From Aureibacter tunicatorum (GTDB taxonomy: Bacteria > Bacteroidota > Bacteroidia > Cytophagales > Cyclobacteriaceae), in contig NZ_AP025305.1 in the NCBI RefSeq assembly GCF_036492635.1, positions 1,984,001 to 2,048,000 on the forward strand: a stretch of DNA of 64,000 bases, in the 5' to 3' direction. The position numbers were made by a program, and so were the translations under genes. The notes under the pieces are model-generated. The model was not told the DNA's origin. It saw only the letters and a program-made list of their open reading frames with translations, and made no database searches. Shown in pieces: positions 18,784 through 26,827 of the stretch. The stretch's first letter is position 1. The number at the start of each line of letters is the position of its first letter.

Positions 18784-19683
18784 ATGGATAAAAATACAAT
18801 ACAAAAAGCATTTGAAAAGTTGCAAGATGACATTTGTAATGAATTAGAAAAAGCAGATGGAAAAGGGGTGTTTAAACAAGACCTTTGGGAAAGAGAAAAT
18901 AATGGCGGAGGCGGTAGAACTAGAATTATCAAGGATGGAAATGTAATTGAAAAAGGTGGAGTGAATTTTTCTGCTGTGCATGGTAAAACACCCGAGAAAA
19001 TTTTAGCAGCTTTAGGCCTTTCTGAATCAGATTTCTTTGCTACGGGCGTTTCAATAGTAATTCATCCAAAGAGTCCTATGGTGCCGATCATTCATATGAA
19101 TGTTCGATACTTTGAAATGTCAAATGGAATTTTTTGGTTTGGAGGAGGTATTGATTTGACTCCGCATTATATCGATGAAACAGATGCGACATTCTTTCAT
19201 AATAGTTTAAAGAATGTCTGTGATAGACATTATGCTTCATATTATAGCAAGTTTAAGACTTGGGCGGATGATTATTTTTATATTCCGCATCGTCAAGAAA
19301 CAAGAGGTATTGGGGGGATCTTCTTTGATCGATTATCAGAAACATCAGAGAAAACCAAAACTGATATTTTCAACTTTGTTTTGGATGTTGGTAATCAATT
19401 CGCTCCGATTTATACAGAACTGATGAATAAAAACAAGTCATTGGCATTTAATAGTGCGCATGAGAAATGGCAAAAAGTAAGAAGAGGCAGATATGTTGAA
19501 TTCAATTTGGTATATGACAAAGGAACTAAGTTTGGTTTGGATACAAACGGTAGAACAGAGTCAATATTAATGAGCATGCCACCTGAAGCTCAATGGGAAT
19601 ATTGCTTTGATGTGGAAAAAGGTTCTGAAGAAGAGAAGACACTTAATTTGTTGAAAAAAGGAATCAATTGGCTGAATCAATAA
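18784..19683 (+). CDS. hemF: Oxygen-dependent coproporphyrinogen III oxidase
   Basis: Aerobic haem synthesis: decarboxylates coproporphyrinogen III to protoporphyrinogen IX using O2. 299 residues, standard length. GVNFSAVHG near residue 60, HMNVRYFE, the WFGGGIDLTPHY metal/substrate strand, RGIGGIFFD, and the dimer strand RRGRYVEFNLVYDKGTKFGL with SMPPEAQW are all HemF signatures. In the tamL-hemF-PAP2-pcm run. Confidence 0.97.
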   Translation: MDKNTIQKAFEKLQDDICNELEKADGKGVFKQDLWERENNGGGGRTRIIKDGNVIEKGGVNFSAVHGKTPEKILAALGLSESDFFATGVSIVIHPKSPMVPIIHMNVRYFEMSNGIFWFGGGIDLTPHYIDETDATFFHNSLKNVCDRHYASYYSKFKTWADDYFYIPHRQETRGIGGIFFDRLSETSEKTKTDIFNFVLDVGNQFAPIYTELMNKNKSLAFNSAHEKWQKVRRGRYVEFNLVYDKGTKFGLDTNGRTESILMSMPPEAQWEYCFDVEKGSEEEKTLNLLKKGINWLNQ

Positions 19684-19715
19684 GGTATTATACACACTTA
19701 ATTTAATATTTGAAA

Positions 19716-20303
19716 ATGACATTTTTGGAAAAAGTAATTCAATGGGATAAAGAATTATTTTTATATCTCAATGGAAAGCATGTTGACTTTCTAGATCCCA
19801 TTATGCAGACAATTACAGCATCAAAGACTTGGATCCCTTTTTATTTGATCTTGGTTGGTTTTGTTTATTATAAATATAGAAAACATTCGTGGCTGATTTT
19901 CTTAGGTGTAGGGCTAGTTATTTTGCTTGCGGATCAAACAACTTCAGGCTTTATGAAGCCTTTTTTCGAGAGATTCAGACCTTGTCATGATCCGGAAATA
20001 AAAGATTTAGTTCATCTTGTGAAAGGTTGTGGAGGTCGTTATGGATTCGCTTCTTCCCATGCGGCAAATACATTTGGTTTAGCCACATTTCTTTATGTTA
20101 GAACTCACAAACAATTGAAATGGATGGGTTGGCTGTTTTTATGGGCGGCAATTGTTTCATACAGCAGGATTTATGTGGGTGTACATTATCCATTGGACAT
20201 TATAGTCGGTGGCTTGATAGGTGTGATCTCAGGCTTAATTGGAAGTTATTTTGTAGTATATACTTCAAAAAAACTTAAAATAGATGATAAAGTATTGAAG
20301 TGA
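19716..20303 (+). CDS. PAP2-family membrane phosphatase
   Basis: 195 residues, with five or six hydrophobic segments. The three PAP2 signatures are present: KPFFERFRP (KxxxxxxRP), GFASSHAA (PSGH-type block with SSH), and SRIYVGVHYPLD (SRxxxxxHxxxD). It should dephosphorylate a lipid phosphate such as undecaprenyl diphosphate or phosphatidylglycerophosphate at the periplasmic face. The ATG at 19716 is chosen over an in-frame TTG two codons earlier. Its stop overlaps the pcm start by 4 bases (GTGA). Confidence 0.92.
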   Translation: MTFLEKVIQWDKELFLYLNGKHVDFLDPIMQTITASKTWIPFYLILVGFVYYKYRKHSWLIFLGVGLVILLADQTTSGFMKPFFERFRPCHDPEIKDLVHLVKGCGGRYGFASSHAANTFGLATFLYVRTHKQLKWMGWLFLWAAIVSYSRIYVGVHYPLDIIVGGLIGVISGLIGSYFVVYTSKKLKIDDKVLK

Positions 20304-20965
20304 GAAACTTGAGGGATACATATAAGACAAAAGGTCAGAGGAGAAGAATGGTCATGGAAATTGAAAAGCTAGGTTTTCATGACCAAAAAGTCTTAGAGGC
20401 TTTGAATAAAGTACCAAGGCATTATTTTTTTGAAAAAGCATTTGAAGAACATGCTTATGAAAATAAGCCTTTCCCAATAGGAGAGGATCAAACGATATCT
20501 CAACCAAGCACTGTTGCCTTTCAAACTTCGCTTTTGAATATAAAGCCTGGTGATCGAGTGCTTGAGATAGGAACAGGTTCAGGGTATCAAGCAAGTATAT
20601 TAGCTGAATTGCAGGCTGAAGTTCATACTGTTGAAGTTAGAAAATCACTGGCTGAAAAAGCATCGCATTTGCTTGAAGTCATGGGATATGCTAATGTGAA
20701 GTGCTATGTTGGGGATGGCACACTGCCTTTCAATAGTTTGGCTCCTTTTGATTCTATATTAGTTACTGCTGCGGCACCTAGTATTACGAATACTTTAGTT
20801 AATCAGCTTAATAATCGAAATGGTAAATTGGTGATTCCAGTGGGAGATTTGACACAGCAAGTAATGACACGGATTACTTATTGCAATGGAGAGTTGAAGA
20901 AAGAGGAATTTGGAAAATACGCTTTTGTGCCTTTGGTAGGAAAAGAAGGGTGGTCAATAAATTGA
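20300..20965 (+). CDS. pcm: Protein-L-isoaspartate O-methyltransferase
   Basis: 221 residues. Repairs isoaspartyl residues in aged proteins by S-adenosylmethionine-dependent methylation. SAM motif VLEIGTGSGYQASILAEL, upstream PFPIGEDQTISQPSTVA and downstream DSILVTAAAP match PCMT. The GTG start overlaps the preceding PAP2 stop (GTGA), indicating translational coupling. Its stop codon directly abuts the stop of a small convergent gene. Confidence 0.95.
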   Translation: MRNLRDTYKTKGQRRRMVMEIEKLGFHDQKVLEALNKVPRHYFFEKAFEEHAYENKPFPIGEDQTISQPSTVAFQTSLLNIKPGDRVLEIGTGSGYQASILAELQAEVHTVEVRKSLAEKASHLLEVMGYANVKCYVGDGTLPFNSLAPFDSILVTAAAPSITNTLVNQLNNRNGKLVIPVGDLTQQVMTRITYCNGELKKEEFGKYAFVPLVGKEGWSIN

Positions 20966-21121
20966 TCACCTCATTCTTGTGTTGAATTTTTCAGTATTTA
21001 GCTTTTCAGCATTGGCTTTATCGAAGACAAAAAGATCAACATCTGTCCCCTCTAATCTGATAAAGCTATATGATTTTTTTCCTATAGCTAGTTTTTTGAC
21101 TTTATTTTTGTCTTTTATCAT
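20966..21121 (-). CDS. Small conserved-looking protein of unknown function (51 residues)
   Basis: An ORF that fills the gap between pcm and the SixA-like gene: ATG at 21121-21119, stop at 20968-20966, immediately against the pcm stop at 20963-20965. The protein starts MIKDKNKVKKLAIGKKSYSF and continues with RLEGTDVDLFVFDKANAE, ending in a basic tail; codon use is like that of neighbouring genes and there is no membrane segment. A TAATTTTG box lies at 21133-21126 on the same strand, only 4 bases before the ATG, so a leaderless message is possible. I do not know the family. Confidence 0.6.
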   Translation of the reverse strand: MIKDKNKVKKLAIGKKSYSFIRLEGTDVDLFVFDKANAEKLNTEKFNTRMR

Positions 21122-21125
21122 GTCG

Positions 21126-21133
21126 CAAAATTA
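21126..21133 (-). promoter_or_regulatory. TAnnTTTG box directly before the 51-residue ORF
   Basis: Exact TAATTTTG on the minus strand, 4 bases before the ATG. The expected transcription start would be at or next to the start codon. No good -33 element is visible at the usual spacing. Confidence 0.35.
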
Positions 21134-21200
21134 AACAAATTTTGGCAATACATGTTGAATTCATTATTAAATTTTATCCGCACTTAAAATTTCAATATAG

Positions 21201-21701
21201 ATGACTAAAAAATTGATATTAATGAGGCATGGGAAATCGAGCTGGAAAAATGATTATCTAGAAGATTATGAAAGACCTTTGAACAAAAGGGGGAAAGCTG
21301 ATGTGCCTTATATGGCGTCAGTATTTAAAACACTAGGTTTGCAACCAGACTTGATTATAAGCAGCAATGCTGTCAGAGCTTTTGATACGGCTAAGGAAAT
21401 GGCGTCATCAGTAGGTTTTGATTCTGATAATATTAATGTTGTAAGAAGTCTCTATTTAGCGGATATCTATCAGATTCTATCTGTTATTCAATGTTTACCA
21501 GAAAAGTGTCAAAATGTTGTCATAGTAGGCCATAATCCAGGTTTAACTGAATTTGTCAACCATCTTTCCAATGAGTCTCTAGATAATGTGCCAACAAGCG
21601 GAATCTTTGTGGCGGAAATTGATGGCGATTGGGAAAATGTGAAATTTGGAATGGGGAAACGTTTTTGGTTTAGTTACCCCAAAGCAAAAGAAGTAATTTA
21701 A
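21201..21701 (+). CDS. SixA-like histidine phosphatase
   Basis: 166 residues of the branch-1 histidine phosphatase fold. The catalytic RHG is at residues 9-11 (LMRHGKSSW), with RPLNKRGK, SNAVRAFDTA and VGHNPGLTEFVNHL following, and the short SixA-like length. The phosphohistidine substrate is unknown; SixA in E. coli acts on phosphorylated histidine proteins. Ends in a 4-base overlap with the convergent 103-residue gene. Confidence 0.9.
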   Translation: MTKKLILMRHGKSSWKNDYLEDYERPLNKRGKADVPYMASVFKTLGLQPDLIISSNAVRAFDTAKEMASSVGFDSDNINVVRSLYLADIYQILSVIQCLPEKCQNVVIVGHNPGLTEFVNHLSNESLDNVPTSGIFVAEIDGDWENVKFGMGKRFWFSYPKAKEVI

Positions 21702-22009
21702 TTTTGTGCGTCAAGCACTTCGCAATACCAGTCAATCATATCTGTTAAGATCTGATTAATCAGTTCTTGGTTTTCTTCTATATTTTCCATCGCCATAAAT
21801 TCAATACCCAAGAAAATGTGTTCATCTCCATAGGATATTTCTTGGTTGAATTCGAATGCTTGAGAAAGTTCTTCGATAGTATCTTTATCTTCTTTATCCA
21901 AAACGAAGGCTTGCGCCATGATAAAAGGATCTTCATTATGGATAAGGTAAGTATTCGCATTAATTCCAGCCAATGGGTTCTCTGCAATGAGAAATCTATT
22001 TTCTTGCAT
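21698..22009 (-). CDS. Conserved-looking acidic protein of unknown function (103 residues)
   Basis: A small soluble protein, clearly acidic (many E and D), starting MQENRFLIAENPLAGINANT and with an aromatic strand GDEHIFLGIEFMAMEN. No signal peptide or membrane segment. Coding is supported by codon use, the tight convergent overlap with the SixA-like gene and the lack of a competing frame with sense. I do not recognise a domain. Confidence 0.7.
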   Translation of the reverse strand: MQENRFLIAENPLAGINANTYLIHNEDPFIMAQAFVLDKEDKDTIEELSQAFEFNQEISYGDEHIFLGIEFMAMENIEENQELINQILTDMIDWYCEVLDAQN

Positions 22010-22077
22010 ATCGATGATTTAATTTTTCGCTAATATCCGCAAATCAAATTTAGAGAGAAAATGATTTCATAAAATTA

Positions 22078-22848
22078 TTAAGGAATAAATTTTTCAAAGG
22101 ATTTAACGGTGAAGAAATCCTTCTTAAATCGTATATCGTGAAAACGAACGCTTTCCAATGATAAAATTGATTTGAAGCCTTTTTTCTCCATGTTGACCAT
22201 TTCTATTTTTTGTGGGAGCGTGCGAAAATCGAAATCTTCCACGCTTAACACATTGAGTTCTTTAATCGGTTGCCCATCCCATTTATAAAACTTAGCGCTT
22301 AAGATCATATTTTCTTGAGTAGAAATATACATTATAACAGAAGTCCAGACACTGAAGATTTCTGGTTTGGGGTCTAATTTGATTTGATAACAATCGAAAC
22401 CTAGATATTGAACATTTTCCAAAAATGTGAAAGTATAATTGAACCGGAGGTTGTTGTTTTTTAATATGTCATTGAAACTGAAATCAGAGCCCATCCAAGA
22501 GTTGTTGTAGTCTCTAGAGTCTATGCTTTTTAGTTGAAATAATTTTTGATGGAACTCCCATATGCTGTCTTGCACTTTCAAAAATCTCGTTCCAGCTTCG
22601 CTTGCGGGTTCTTTAATATAGATGAGAGCATTTTCTTCATCTTCATACCAACCTTCAAAAGCAAGATGTTTGGTTGTATCAGGTCTAATAATAGTCATAT
22701 TGGCGACTATGTGAGACTTGTCTCCCAATGTAAGTTTGTAGGCGTTATTGATGATCTCTTGAGCGCTAGGCTGTTGAGAAAATACTTTTTGAGAGGAAAA
22801 TAAAGATAGAATAGCAATCAAGCAAAGTCCAAGGTGCTTCATAGTCAT
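22078..22848 (-). CDS. LolA-like outer-membrane lipoprotein-sorting protein
   Basis: 256 residues with a signal peptide (hydrophobic run to SQKVFSQ), then AQEIINNAYKLTLGDKS and a long beta-rich domain containing the WMGSDFSFNDI block, as in the LolA-like family whose members carry lipoproteins or lipids through the periplasm. A second ATG two codons into the frame gives an equally good signal. Preceded by its own short gap and separated from thioredoxin and its partner by a hairpin at 22898-22925, so probably a separate unit. The substrate is not known. Confidence 0.85.
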   Translation of the reverse strand: MTMKHLGLCLIAILSLFSSQKVFSQQPSAQEIINNAYKLTLGDKSHIVANMTIIRPDTTKHLAFEGWYEDEENALIYIKEPASEAGTRFLKVQDSIWEFHQKLFQLKSIDSRDYNNSWMGSDFSFNDILKNNNLRFNYTFTFLENVQYLGFDCYQIKLDPKPEIFSVWTSVIMYISTQENMILSAKFYKWDGQPIKELNVLSVEDFDFRTLPQKIEMVNMEKKGFKSILSLESVRFHDIRFKKDFFTVKSFEKFIP

Positions 22849-22897
22849 AGTGTTTAGTTATGCTATGAACCTCGTGTTTGCTTATAATGTTGTTGAA

Positions 22898-22925
22898 AAC
22901 GCCATCAATATGAAATGATGGCGTT
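22898..22925 (-). terminator. Hairpin terminator after the thioredoxin pair
   Basis: 10-bp stem AACGCCATCA/TGATGGCGTT with an 8-base loop, followed on the minus strand by TTTTC. A short T-tract makes it a moderate terminator between the 80-residue gene and the LolA-like gene. Confidence 0.6.
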
Positions 22926-22931
22926 TATTAT

Positions 22932-23174
22932 TTAATTGATGGAATTTCTGACTTTTTGAGTGTAAGCTCTTAGCGCTGTTTTGAAGTCTGTCTTATTATT
23001 TTGCATGTCTTCCAATATGCTTACCCCGGCAATGATATGCGTGAATTGTTCGCCTTCATCATTTCCAGGAACTTCGATGCTTAGATCTTCTCCATTTTCA
23101 AAAGCCTGTTCAGCGGCTTTTAGCTCTTCTAGAGTGTACTCTTCAACAATTTTCTTAATAGAAGGTATATGCAT
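22932..23174 (-). CDS. Small acidic helical protein, DUF6952-like
   Basis: 80 residues beginning MHIPSIKKIVEEYTLEELKA, helix-rich and acidic, no cysteine or membrane segment. In many Bacteroidota a small protein of this kind sits directly after thioredoxin; I recall the name DUF6952 for it but cannot confirm membership. It starts 2 bases after the thioredoxin stop, so the two are translated from one message. A role as a thioredoxin-linked partner is inference from position. Confidence 0.8.
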   Translation of the reverse strand: MHIPSIKKIVEEYTLEELKAAEQAFENGEDLSIEVPGNDEGEQFTHIIAGVSILEDMQNNKTDFKTALRAYTQKVRNSIN

Positions 23175-23176
23175 GA

Positions 23177-23497
23177 TTATGAGTTTAGTTTTTCAATAAG
23201 CTCGACGACAGAGTCTTCTTTGCTGCTTGAAATGCCTTCAATCAGCTCTCCGTTTTTGTAAATAGCAAAATATGGCAAATTATTAACGCCAGCGCTCTTT
23301 CTTGATTCCGGGTTTTGCTCTGCATTGATATCTATAAATGAAACTCCTTCATATTTATCGTCATTAGATAATCTTTTGAATTTAGGAGCGAATAACCTAC
23401 AGCTCCCGCACCAACCAGCAAAAAATTTCACAATAACTTTGTCATTGTCTTTTAATACTTGTTCAAAATCTGAATCTGTTGCTTGAATTACTGCCAT
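23177..23497 (-). CDS. Thioredoxin-family protein
   Basis: 106 residues, one thioredoxin fold. The active site is WCGSC (C30, C33) in place of the common WCGPC, which is expected to change the redox potential; the cis-proline is in NNLPYFAIYKNGE. It probably reduces disulfides in the cytoplasm, being without a signal peptide. First gene of a two-gene unit. A peroxiredoxin often precedes this pair in related genomes but none is here. Confidence 0.9.
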   Translation of the reverse strand: MAVIQATDSDFEQVLKDNDKVIVKFFAGWCGSCRLFAPKFKRLSNDDKYEGVSFIDINAEQNPESRKSAGVNNLPYFAIYKNGELIEGISSSKEDSVVELIEKLNS

Positions 23498-23787
23498 TTG
23501 ATTTATTGATTGTGTTGAATACTTTTTAAAATTAATGTGGTAGTTTAAAATTTTACCAACGATGTAAATTTATTTTTTTAAACGGAATTGCTCGAATTTT
23601 AGACGTTTATTTTTTATTTCATTTCTTTATTGAAGTATTGATGAAGACTATATCTTGATATTATTAGGCTGTATATATTTTTTTGGGTTCAAGATATTTT
23701 GTTATTTGCGACTAGTTTAAGAATAAGATTTATCATCTTTAGTGATGATTTGAAATAAGCATTAATTGTTTAATATATTTTATAAAA

Positions 23788-24423
23788 ATGGCCTTAAAAA
23801 AGATAGTCAAAATAAGCAATGTAAATAATTTAAGTGACGCAAGATATTGTGCGGGCATGTTGGTCGATATGATTGGTTTTAATGTGGAAGCAACGCATAG
23901 CAATTACATATCTCCAGAGGACTATAAGGATATTGTTGAATGGCTTTCAGGGGTTAAGATTGTCGCCGAGATTGAGAATAGCGATATAAATGCTATTGAA
24001 GAGATTCTAACAAAGTATGACGCTCAGGTAGTTCAAGTTTCTGATTTAAACCTAGCGGAGGAAATCAACGAAAGATTGAGATATGAGGTTCTTTGCAAAG
24101 TTAGTCTTGATAGTTTGGGTGATTTTGATGTTTTAGTGGAAAGCATGGAAATGGCAAAACCATTCACAAGCTTGTTTATTTTTGAAAGTGAGAAAGATGA
24201 GCTAAGTGATAGTCTTAAAGAAAAGGTATTGTCTTTGGCTAATGATTTTCCAATATTGTTGGGAGCTGGTATCTCCGCTGATAATGTAAATGAATTATTG
24301 GATTCCACTTCTTTGCAAGGGATAACTTTGAAAGGAGGAGAGGAAATCAAGCCTGGATTTAAGGATTTTGATGAAATGGCTGATATTTTAGAGGCGATAG
24401 AGGTTGAAGACTGGGAAAAGTAA
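23788..24423 (+). CDS. TrpF-like (phosphoribosylanthranilate isomerase) homologue without catalytic residues
   Basis: 211 residues of TrpF-like TIM barrel. The N-terminus KIVKISNVNNLSDARYCAGMLV aligns with the TrpF opening, and the end (LLGAGISADNVNEL, GITLKGGEEIKPGFKD) with the phosphate-binding strands. The catalytic cysteine of the KICG motif is replaced (KISN, S10). The general acid Asp expected in the middle strand (LLDT-like) reads FIFES. It stands alone, not in a trp cluster, so it is probably a repurposed binding protein. The other possibility is a divergent isomerase with relocated residues. Confidence 0.7.
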   Translation: MALKKIVKISNVNNLSDARYCAGMLVDMIGFNVEATHSNYISPEDYKDIVEWLSGVKIVAEIENSDINAIEEILTKYDAQVVQVSDLNLAEEINERLRYEVLCKVSLDSLGDFDVLVESMEMAKPFTSLFIFESEKDELSDSLKEKVLSLANDFPILLGAGISADNVNELLDSTSLQGITLKGGEEIKPGFKDFDEMADILEAIEVEDWEK

Positions 24424-24440
24424 ACATATTTTCTGTAAAA

Positions 24441-24462
24441 AAAAGCTCCATTAGGAGCTTTT
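24441..24462. terminator. Bidirectional intrinsic terminator
   Basis: 9-bp stem AAAAGCTCC/GGAGCTTTT with loop ATTA, with A and T runs on both sides, placed between convergent genes. It overlaps the last base pairs of the minus-strand stop codon at 24461-24463. Confidence 0.8.
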
Positions 24463-24673
24463 ATTGTTTAAAAGTATGTGTCTTTTCTTGATTTTTCAAA
24501 AATGCGCCGCTGATAAAATGAGTAACAAATTCCTTGATGAAGGATCTTTTTTTCTTTCGATTGTTAATGTCGATTTGTTTGTCGTATTCCAAAGATCGAA
24601 AGATTCCGTTATACTCTTGTTTTCCCCATAGTAGATTGGCGGATTTTTTGTTTTTTTTCAAATTGAACTTCAT
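24461..24673 (-). CDS. Small basic protein of unknown function (70 residues)
   Basis: Starts MKFNLKKNKKSANLLWGKQE, with many lysines (about a quarter K/R) and a short amphipathic middle (FIKEFVTHFISGAFL). Codon use is ordinary for the window, and it ends in the shared terminator. No domain is recognised; a nucleic-acid-binding role would fit the charge but is only a guess. Confidence 0.55.
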   Translation of the reverse strand: MKFNLKKNKKSANLLWGKQEYNGIFRSLEYDKQIDINNRKKKRSFIKEFVTHFISGAFLKNQEKTHTFKQ

Positions 24674-24720
24674 AGAAACATTTTTGCTTTAATAAGAGAA
24701 CCCTCTTTAAAGCCAATTGT

Positions 24721-25134
24721 TTATGAAGCTTTTGTCATAGCAGCAAATTTATTGAATATGTCATTCAAATTATTTTCATTGATTGGCTTTTGATAGTAAT
24801 AATTCACTTCTGAGATCCCGTAATTCAGCACTTTAGCTTCATTAATGGCATTGTCGCTGATTTGAAATAATGGAGTGTGTTGAAAGATTTTTGCTTTCAG
24901 TTTACAACATTCTTCAATGAATTTTTTAGGACATGAATCGAAGTTGTCCATATTGGCGAAAATCATATTAGCCGAATTTTTCTCTTTATCCAGCCAATGT
25001 GAAAAATCAGAAGCCGTTTCAAAGCATAGAACTGATTTAGCTCGATTGGAGTATTCTAGTTTTCTTTTTAAAATATAGTTATGTAAAGGATCATCATCGA
25101 TGATTACTATCGTGTCGAGGTTTCTCATAGGCAT
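24721..25134 (-). CDS. Degenerate response-regulator receiver protein
   Basis: 137 residues of receiver-like fold: acidic pocket IIDDD (D13-D15), the conserved Lys in YYQKPI (K116) and the receiver length. The phospho-acceptor at the end of strand 3 is Asn (N61, in MIFANMDN) instead of Asp, so phosphorylation in the usual way is not expected. No output domain and no kinase nearby. Likely a stand-alone pseudo-receiver signalling by binding. Confidence 0.75.
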   Translation of the reverse strand: MPMRNLDTIVIIDDDPLHNYILKRKLEYSNRAKSVLCFETASDFSHWLDKEKNSANMIFANMDNFDSCPKKFIEECCKLKAKIFQHTPLFQISDNAINEAKVLNYGISEVNYYYQKPINENNLNDIFNKFAAMTKAS

Positions 25135-25233
25135 TAGTGTTTGTTTTAGGTTTATCCTTCATATTAATGAAAATTTTAATAATAATGAACAGGAAAAATG
25201 AAATGTTTTGAAAATGCCTAATTAAATTTTCAT

Positions 25234-26553
25234 CTATTTTACTGAAACCATATTTTGTTTTTTAGAAATGCTTCTTTGGTATAGAATTGTTTGGTATAAG
25301 CCTCTTGCTAATAAAAATGCGGTAAAACTCAACCATAGTGAATGTGCATCTAAATAATCTGTGGTTAAAAAGTAAAGCGGGAAGAAGACTATGAATGATG
25401 AAAAAAACATAGAAGTCAGCATTTCTTTGCTGGCTGTCATCCCGATATAAATGCCATCCCATAGATAAGAAGGGTAGGAGATCAATGGAATGAGCATAAC
25501 CCAAATTAAAAAATCTTGGCTATAATCAATGACTAGCTTATTTGTGGTAAGCAAGTTGATGATCGAGTTGCCTGCGATAAAATAAATAAGACTGAAGGAT
25601 AAGGATAAAACAAAACCCCAAGCAAATAATTTCTTGATTGATCTCGTCAAATTTTTATGGTCGTTGGCTCCTAGATATTTTCCCGTCAATGCTTCTGCGG
25701 CATAGGCAAGTCCATCGATCAAATAAGAGAAAAAGTAAGTGAACTGTAGAAGAATGGTATTTCCAGCCAAGGCGATACTCCCATAATAAGCTGATTTGGA
25801 GGTAAAGAAAGTGAATACGGCGATTAAGCAGAGTGTTCTTAAAAATATGTCCTTATTTATTTTAAAGAAAATGGATAATTCTTTTTTGTTTAAAAGCTTT
25901 GCAGTGTTAGGGATGGATTTTAAGTGCGTGCTGTATTTATTCTTGAGAAGGAATATTCCCAATATCAAGGAAAAATATTGAGCAATCAACGTTCCAAGCG
26001 CTGCTCCGTCGGCATTCATTTTATAGTAGTAAATAAAGAGGGCGCTGAAAGCAATATTCAGGATGTTGCTGGTAAGTGTAATCAGCATGGGGTATTTGGT
26101 ATTTTGCATGCCAATGAACCAACCTTGCAAACTGTATAGAGCAATTGTGGCAGGAGCAGCGTAAATTCGGATCAAGAAATATGACTTAGCAACATTGTGA
26201 ATGGATTGATCGCCTTCCAATAAGTTGAAAGCAATGCTTTCAATAGGCTTTTGAAATAAAATCAAAGACAAGCCAATAGCAATTGCAAGGAATATGGATC
26301 TAATTAGAAGCGCTTGTTGCTCTTGGAAATTACTGGCACCAAAAGCTTGTGCGGTTAAGCCTGTAGTACCCATTCTTAAAAAACCAAAACTCCAATATAG
26401 TATGTTGAAAATAGTTGTGCCGAGCGCTACAGCGGCTAGGTATATTTCAGAATCTAGCCGTCCGAGAAGAGCAATGTCAACTAAGCCCAGTAGTGGAATA
26501 CTTATATTGCTGATGATATTAGGGATGGCTAGTTTAAGTATCTGTTTGTTCAT
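25234..26553 (-). CDS. MATE-family efflux transporter (DinF-like)
   Basis: 439 residues with about 12 membrane segments. The opening LKLAIPNIISNISIPLLGLVDIALLGRL and the repeated half (KDIFLRTLCLI...) are typical of the DinF branch of multidrug-and-toxin exporters. The start is the ATG at 26553; a TTG three codons earlier is possible. A TAAATTTG box at 26694-26687 on the same strand could drive it with a leader of about 130 bases. The substrate cannot be told. Confidence 0.93.
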   Translation of the reverse strand: MNKQILKLAIPNIISNISIPLLGLVDIALLGRLDSEIYLAAVALGTTIFNILYWSFGFLRMGTTGLTAQAFGASNFQEQQALLIRSIFLAIAIGLSLILFQKPIESIAFNLLEGDQSIHNVAKSYFLIRIYAAPATIALYSLQGWFIGMQNTKYPMLITLTSNILNIAFSALFIYYYKMNADGAALGTLIAQYFSLILGIFLLKNKYSTHLKSIPNTAKLLNKKELSIFFKINKDIFLRTLCLIAVFTFFTSKSAYYGSIALAGNTILLQFTYFFSYLIDGLAYAAEALTGKYLGANDHKNLTRSIKKLFAWGFVLSLSFSLIYFIAGNSIINLLTTNKLVIDYSQDFLIWVMLIPLISYPSYLWDGIYIGMTASKEMLTSMFFSSFIVFFPLYFLTTDYLDAHSLWLSFTAFLLARGLYQTILYQRSISKKQNMVSVK

Positions 26554-26686
26554 AAAGTGCAAGTGTTTGGGGTAATTTTGATGGAATTTTCAATTCAATT
26601 TACTTTTTAGATATTCAATAAAATATCGCTTTTATTTTTAAGAAGAAAAGTAATCTCAAATTGGCATAATCATATTTTTTTATATG

Positions 26687-26694
26687 CAAATTTA
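26687..26694 (-). promoter_or_regulatory. TAnnTTTG box upstream of the MATE gene
   Basis: Exact TAAATTTG on the minus strand, with TTTA 20 bases further upstream as a partial -33 element. It lies in the 274-base divergent region shared with the polyamine operon. Confidence 0.4.
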
Positions 26695-26827
26695 AAGTAA
26701 CTTTCAGCAGAAATTAAACTTTCTAAGTTCATTGAGATTAGTATAAATAAAAGCCATTTCTTCATTTTGAATTCATTTCAAATTAATGTTGAATTGGATT
26801 GTAAATATTGCTTTTTGATTTAAATTA

